This document shows, one piece after another, positions 6,078 through 8,703 of a stretch of 8,703 nt of DNA. Below the pieces are notes generated by a model, which made no database searches, was not told the origin of the DNA, and worked only from the letters and a program-made list of their open reading frames with translations. A program made the position numbers and the translations under genes. The DNA comes from Halomonas halophila (GTDB lineage: Bacteria > Pseudomonadota > Gammaproteobacteria > Pseudomonadales > Halomonadaceae). Numbering within the stretch: the first letter of the stretch is position 1; every line of letters begins with the position of its first letter. The stretch covers positions 1 through 8,703 of the forward strand of contig DJIP01000300.1 of assembly GCA_002433675.1 (NCBI GenBank), in the 5' to 3' direction.

Positions 6078-7022
6078 TCAGTAGAGCAGGGCGAACAGCT
6101 TGCGGCGGTAGCTCACCGTCAGAGGGTGATCGGCGCCGAGGGCGTCGAACACCCGCAGCAGGGTCTTGCGCGCCAGATCGTCAGCGTAGGCACGGTCGCG
6201 CTTCATCACCGCCAGCAATCCTTCCAGGCCGGATTCGTAGTCACCATCGGCGACCTGGCGCAGCGCTCGCAGATAGTTGGCCTCGCTGTCGTCACGCCCC
6301 TCCAGGGCGGCCAGGGTCTCGGCGTCGGGCGCTTCTTCGCCGAACTCGATGCTGGCACGAACGCCGCGGGCCTCGGGGCCGTCGCGGTCTTCCGGGGGCA
6401 GTGCGTCGAGCAGGGCGCGCGCCTCGTCATTGCGACCTTCCGCCACCAGCACTCGGGCCATCTGGATCTGGTAGGCCAGGTGGTCGGGGTATTGCTGGGT
6501 CAGCTGCTGCAGGATCTCCAGCGCAGTCGCGGTGTCGCCTGCCGCCAGGGCCTGTTCGGCCTGCTCTTCGGGGCTTGCCGGAGCATCTTCCGGGGCGGGG
6601 AAGTAGCGGCCCAGCCACTCGCGAATTTCCTTTTCCGGCAAGGCGCCCTGGAAGTGGTCCACCAGGCCGCCCTGGCTGATCAGCTTGACGTCGGGCACCG
6701 AGCGCACGCCGAGCTGGCCGGCGATGTCCTGATTGTCGTCGATGTTGAGCTTGGCCAGCAGGAAGGTGCCGGCGTACTCGCGGGTCAGCTTTTCCAGCAC
6801 CGGCATCAGATTCTTGCAGGGCTCGCACCAGGGGGCCCAGCAGTCCAGCAGCACCGGGATGCGCATGGACAGCTCCAGCACCTGCTGAATGTTGCTGCGG
6901 TCGACGTCGAAGATCAGGTCGCTGTCGGCCGGCCCCTGGGACGCCGCGGCGGCACCCTGGGCGGGTTCGCTGCTCGGATCGCTGCTCAGAGGTTCGCCTG
7001 TACGAGGGTCGACGATGGGCAT
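6078..7022 (-). CDS. cnoX: Thioredoxin-TPR co-chaperone/oxidoreductase CnoX (YbbN family)
   Basis: The 314-residue protein has a variable Ser/Ala/Pro-rich N-terminal tail (1-32), a thioredoxin fold (about 33-140) and a C-terminal helical tetratricopeptide region (about 150-314) ending KLFALLY, the architecture of YbbN/CnoX. The active site is WCEPC (Trp65, Cys66, Cys69), a true CxxC, unlike the SxxC of Escherichia coli CnoX; redox activity is therefore expected. The partner cis-Pro loop is GVRSVPDVKL. CnoX proteins bind unfolded clients under hypochlorous-acid or oxidative stress and deliver them to GroEL and DnaK. I choose ATG 7022 (AAGG nine bases upstream; MPIVDPRTGEPL) over the TTG at 7040. 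Upstream, 135 bases separate it from the ATPase stop; no convincing promoter is seen. A broken copy of codons 33-77 lies at 8548-8681. Confidence 0.94.
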   Translation of the reverse strand: MPIVDPRTGEPLSSDPSSEPAQGAAAASQGPADSDLIFDVDRSNIQQVLELSMRIPVLLDCWAPWCEPCKNLMPVLEKLTREYAGTFLLAKLNIDDNQDIAGQLGVRSVPDVKLISQGGLVDHFQGALPEKEIREWLGRYFPAPEDAPASPEEQAEQALAAGDTATALEILQQLTQQYPDHLAYQIQMARVLVAEGRNDEARALLDALPPEDRDGPEARGVRASIEFGEEAPDAETLAALEGRDDSEANYLRALRQVADGDYESGLEGLLAVMKRDRAYADDLARKTLLRVFDALGADHPLTVSYRRKLFALLY

Positions 7023-7144
7023 GGGACACAACCTTGTCAAAAGTGAATTGGCCTAAAGATGCGGGCGACGACCGCCGACTTCAAGGCGCCTGTCCATACG
7101 CAGGCTGTATTGTCGAGGCGCTCGCGATGTTCGAGGCTGGGCAC

Positions 7145-7156
7145 CCGCAGCTGCGG
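7145..7156. other. 12-bp perfect palindrome just after the ATPase stop
   Basis: CCGCAGCTGCGG lies one base beyond the ATPase TAA. There is no loop and no T-run, so it is not a typical terminator; it could be a protein-binding dyad or chance in GC-rich DNA. The remaining 7023-7144 gap shows nothing else I can name. Confidence 0.3.
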
Positions 7157-7157
7157 A

Positions 7158-8318
7158 TTATTCATCGGCTCCGGGCGGCCAGCGGCCTGCGTCGATCAGG
7201 GATCGGAACCATTTGGTCATGGCGGCATCCTCCACGGCGTATTCACCCCGGCTCGATTTCCACGCAAGGGGTGGGGTGCGTTCCCGCAGACTCTCCAGGG
7301 CTCGTTGAGCTTTCTGTGCAGAAACCGACTTGCCGGTGATCCGCCGATAGAAGGCCAGCGATTCGGCATTGTACGGACGGAACCCTTCTCCCATCTCGAG
7401 CATTCGCCACAGCACCGCCTGCTGGACGGGGTCCAGGCCGAGGTAATCACTCGCCATGTCCTGCTCGACATCTCGCTGTCGCGCCTGTGCGAGTGATACA
7501 AGCCGCTGCTCGAATCGGTTTTCATCCGCGGCCAGGGGGCTCATCGCTTGGCCGAGCGCCTCCATGAACAACTGGGGACGAAACCCATAGGCAGTGAATG
7601 CCTGCAGCAACATGTCCGTGTCCACCGGGGCCTGCGCTGGCTGCTGGCGCTCGATGAGATCGGCGATGTGCTCGATAAAAGCCTTGCCGAGCAGCGGCAT
7701 CTGCTGGATCTGTGATCCGTAGAAGGGGGCGGAATGGCTGTTGACCAGCCGGAGCAGCTTGTCGCGATCGGACCCCGACATGACCAGCATCAGCTGGATG
7801 TGGTCGGGCGAATTGAGCTGGTCCCGCGCCGATTTCAGGGCGGCCATGAGGGTGTTGCCAGCGTCGGTGGTTACCGCTTGCTGGGCCTCATCAATCACCA
7901 GGGCAACTGGCTTGCCCCCGGCCTCGATGAGCAGGCGTAGTGCCTCAGGGAGGGAGGCGACCCCGTTGTCTGTGGGGGTGGCATCGAGCTGGATCCATTG
8001 TCCGAGCCCTACCCTGCTGATGCCCCAGCGTGCTGCCAGCTTCTCGATGGCGGGACGGTGCGGGGCCATGGCTTCCTGGATGGCAGCCTGAATCAGCTGG
8101 GCGGGGTCGCGCTGCTGATCCGACCAGAGGTCGACATAGACCACCTCGACGCCTTGTGTCTCCAGCGTGGGCAGCAGGTCGTTGCGCAGGAAGGTGGTCT
8201 TGCCGGTCCTGCGAGGGGCGGCAAGGAACAGGCCATTAGGCGCGTCGCTGAAGAGGGTGTGCCCCCTCACGGCGTCCGCCATGTCAGCGGCCAGCTGATG
8301 CCTGGGAAAGTAGATCAT
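7158..8318 (-). CDS. Lone P-loop (AAA/STAND-like) ATPase with C-terminal winged-helix-like region
   Basis: The 386-residue protein opens MIYFPRHQLAADMADAV and has a Walker A APRRTGKT at 34-41, Walker B VALVIDE at 138-144 (Asp143, Glu144), and a sensor-like strand LMLVMSGSDRDKL at 177-188. The rest is helical, and about residues 294-373 (LDPVQQAVLWRMLE through KWFRSL) look like a winged-helix domain, as in archaeal-type predicted ATPases. There is no transmembrane segment or visible nuclease, protease or TIR domain. The family occurs as single genes in gammaproteobacteria (recalled, not checked), and its role is unknown; defence, signalling or chaperone-like roles are only guesses. The ATG at 8318 lacks a good Shine-Dalgarno but follows an AT-rich leader. 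Flanking cnoX and a cnoX fragment suggest the gene came by rearrangement. Confidence 0.86.
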   Translation of the reverse strand: MIYFPRHQLAADMADAVRGHTLFSDAPNGLFLAAPRRTGKTTFLRNDLLPTLETQGVEVVYVDLWSDQQRDPAQLIQAAIQEAMAPHRPAIEKLAARWGISRVGLGQWIQLDATPTDNGVASLPEALRLLIEAGGKPVALVIDEAQQAVTTDAGNTLMAALKSARDQLNSPDHIQLMLVMSGSDRDKLLRLVNSHSAPFYGSQIQQMPLLGKAFIEHIADLIERQQPAQAPVDTDMLLQAFTAYGFRPQLFMEALGQAMSPLAADENRFEQRLVSLAQARQRDVEQDMASDYLGLDPVQQAVLWRMLEMGEGFRPYNAESLAFYRRITGKSVSAQKAQRALESLRERTPPLAWKSSRGEYAVEDAAMTKWFRSLIDAGRWPPGADE

Positions 8319-8326
8319 GGCTTTAC

Positions 8327-8377
8327 CAGATTTTATCTGAATTCCTATAATTTATCAGACTAGCCGTAAAATGGCGT
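8327..8377 (-). promoter_or_regulatory. AT-rich promoter/leader of the ATPase gene with small dyads
   Basis: This stretch is far more AT-rich than the rest of the window. Reading leftward, TTTACG (about 8377-8372) and GATAAA (about 8353-8348 end of the TGATAAATTATAG run) are about 18 bases apart and each match four of six promoter consensus bases. CAGAT (8327-8331) and ATCTG (8335-8339) form a 13-nt dyad eight bases before the ATG. TCTGA (8336-8340) and TCAGA (8355-8359) form a second, overlapping inverted pair. A promoter with an overlapping operator is plausible; the exact boxes are uncertain. Confidence 0.4.
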
Positions 8378-8386
8378 AAAGCAACG

Positions 8387-8430
8387 CTCCTGCCCAGGAT
8401 GGCTCCCGCTCCGAGCGGCCTGGCCAGGAG
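8387..8430. other. 44-nt compound hairpin upstream of the ATPase
   Basis: CTCCTGCCCAGG (8387-8398) pairs with CCTGGCCAGGAG (8419-8430) with a single mismatch. Inside it CCGCT (8406-8410) pairs with AGCGG (8414-8418) around CCG, leaving a seven-base bulge (8399-8405). Neither strand shows a T-run, so it is not a standard terminator. It could be a REP-like palindromic element, a structured RNA or a scar of rearrangement. The surrounding 8431-8520 shows nothing recognisable. Confidence 0.55.
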
Positions 8431-8520
8431 AAGCGCGCGTTCTGTAGTAGGCGTGACGGCGGTTGTACTGGCTCGCGGATGGCCCACTCGAAATGAGCTG
8501 GCCCTCAGTCGCTGGACGTT

Positions 8521-8703
8521 TCATACGGTCCGCGCGGTGATGGAGGCTTCCAGCACCGGCATCAGATGCTTGCAGGGCTCGTACCAGGGGGCTGCAGGCC
8601 AGCAGAACCGGGATGCGCATGGACAGCTCCAGTACCTGCTGAATATTGCTGCGGTCGACGTCGAAGATCAGGTCGCTGTCGACGGTCGATTCTTGACCGA
8701 CTC
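8521..8703 (-). pseudogene. Broken partial copy of cnoX (codons ~33-77)
   Basis: Bases 8548-8681 align with 6792-6927 of the intact cnoX, with about five scattered substitutions plus one small altered patch containing a net two-base deletion. In frame it reads DSDLIFDVDRSNIQQVLELS and then MRIPVLLAC, where the intact gene continues DCWAPWCEPC. The deletion (near 8591-8597) destroys Trp65 and Cys66 and shifts the frame. The shifted frame gives YEPCKHLMPVLEASITARTV and then a TGA at 8521-8523. Upstream the frame stays open to the window edge (VGQESTV before DSDLIF), so a 5' part may continue outside. It is oriented like cnoX, with the ATPase between the two copies. It cannot make a working thioredoxin. 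Confidence 0.88.

Noticed and set aside
7023..7041. TTGACA at about 7040-7035 (reverse strand) as a -35 box for cnoX
   Set aside because: It lies only about 13 bases before the ATG, leaving no room for a -10 box and transcript start upstream of the ribosome site.
6024..7046. Forward open frame of 340 codons opposite cnoX
   Set aside because: Complement shadow; the reverse frame has the thioredoxin CxxC and TPR region.
7145..7156. Intrinsic terminator after the ATPase
   Set aside because: The palindrome has no loop and no following T-run.
8360..8620. 86-codon reverse open frame beginning MRIPVLLACSP as a new small protein
   Set aside because: Its first residues are the cnoX fragment, and the rest is the out-of-frame continuation after the two-base deletion.

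Overview
This is a GC-rich bacterial window. It most likely comes from the chromosome of a gammaproteobacterium of the Halomonas/Halomonadaceae type. That placement is an inference from base composition, gene content (YbaK, PatB-type lyase, CnoX, DUF501, 4HBT thioesterase) and close agreement with gammaproteobacterial protein motifs. No rRNA, tRNA, CRISPR array, transposase or integrase was found.

Left part (1-3831): all genes read leftward. In transcription order they are a two-half membrane protein (3831-3028), a hot-dog acyl-CoA thioesterase (2866-2462) almost touching ybaK/ebsC (2459-1992), a minisatellite of 12/13-nt units beginning over the last codons of ybaK (1863-2001), a small unknown protein (1778-1464) overlapping a DUF501 protein (1480-959), a LOG-family phosphoribohydrolase (900-349), and the start of a PIG3-type quinone oxidoreductase that runs off the left edge (282-1). 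These are mostly housekeeping or metabolite-repair functions, and the short gaps suggest two or three operons.

Middle (3832-6077): a small HNH-type protein (3888-4229, +) converges on an unknown 148-aa protein (4684-4238, -). The latter is divergent from a PatB/MalY-type PLP-dependent C-S lyase (4756-5940, +), which ends in a strong intrinsic terminator (5973-6002).

Right part (6078-8703): a thioredoxin-TPR protein of the CnoX/YbbN family (7022-6078, -) is preceded by a lone P-loop ATPase with a winged-helix-like tail (8318-7158, -). Upstream of the ATPase are an AT-rich leader with small palindromes, a 44-nt hairpin, and a frameshifted second copy of cnoX codons 33-77 (8548-8681) with roughly 93% nucleotide agreement by eye. 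The ATPase gene therefore sits between an intact cnoX and a broken cnoX fragment in the same orientation. This is the clearest sign of rearrangement or gene acquisition in the window, and the best candidate for an accessory system.
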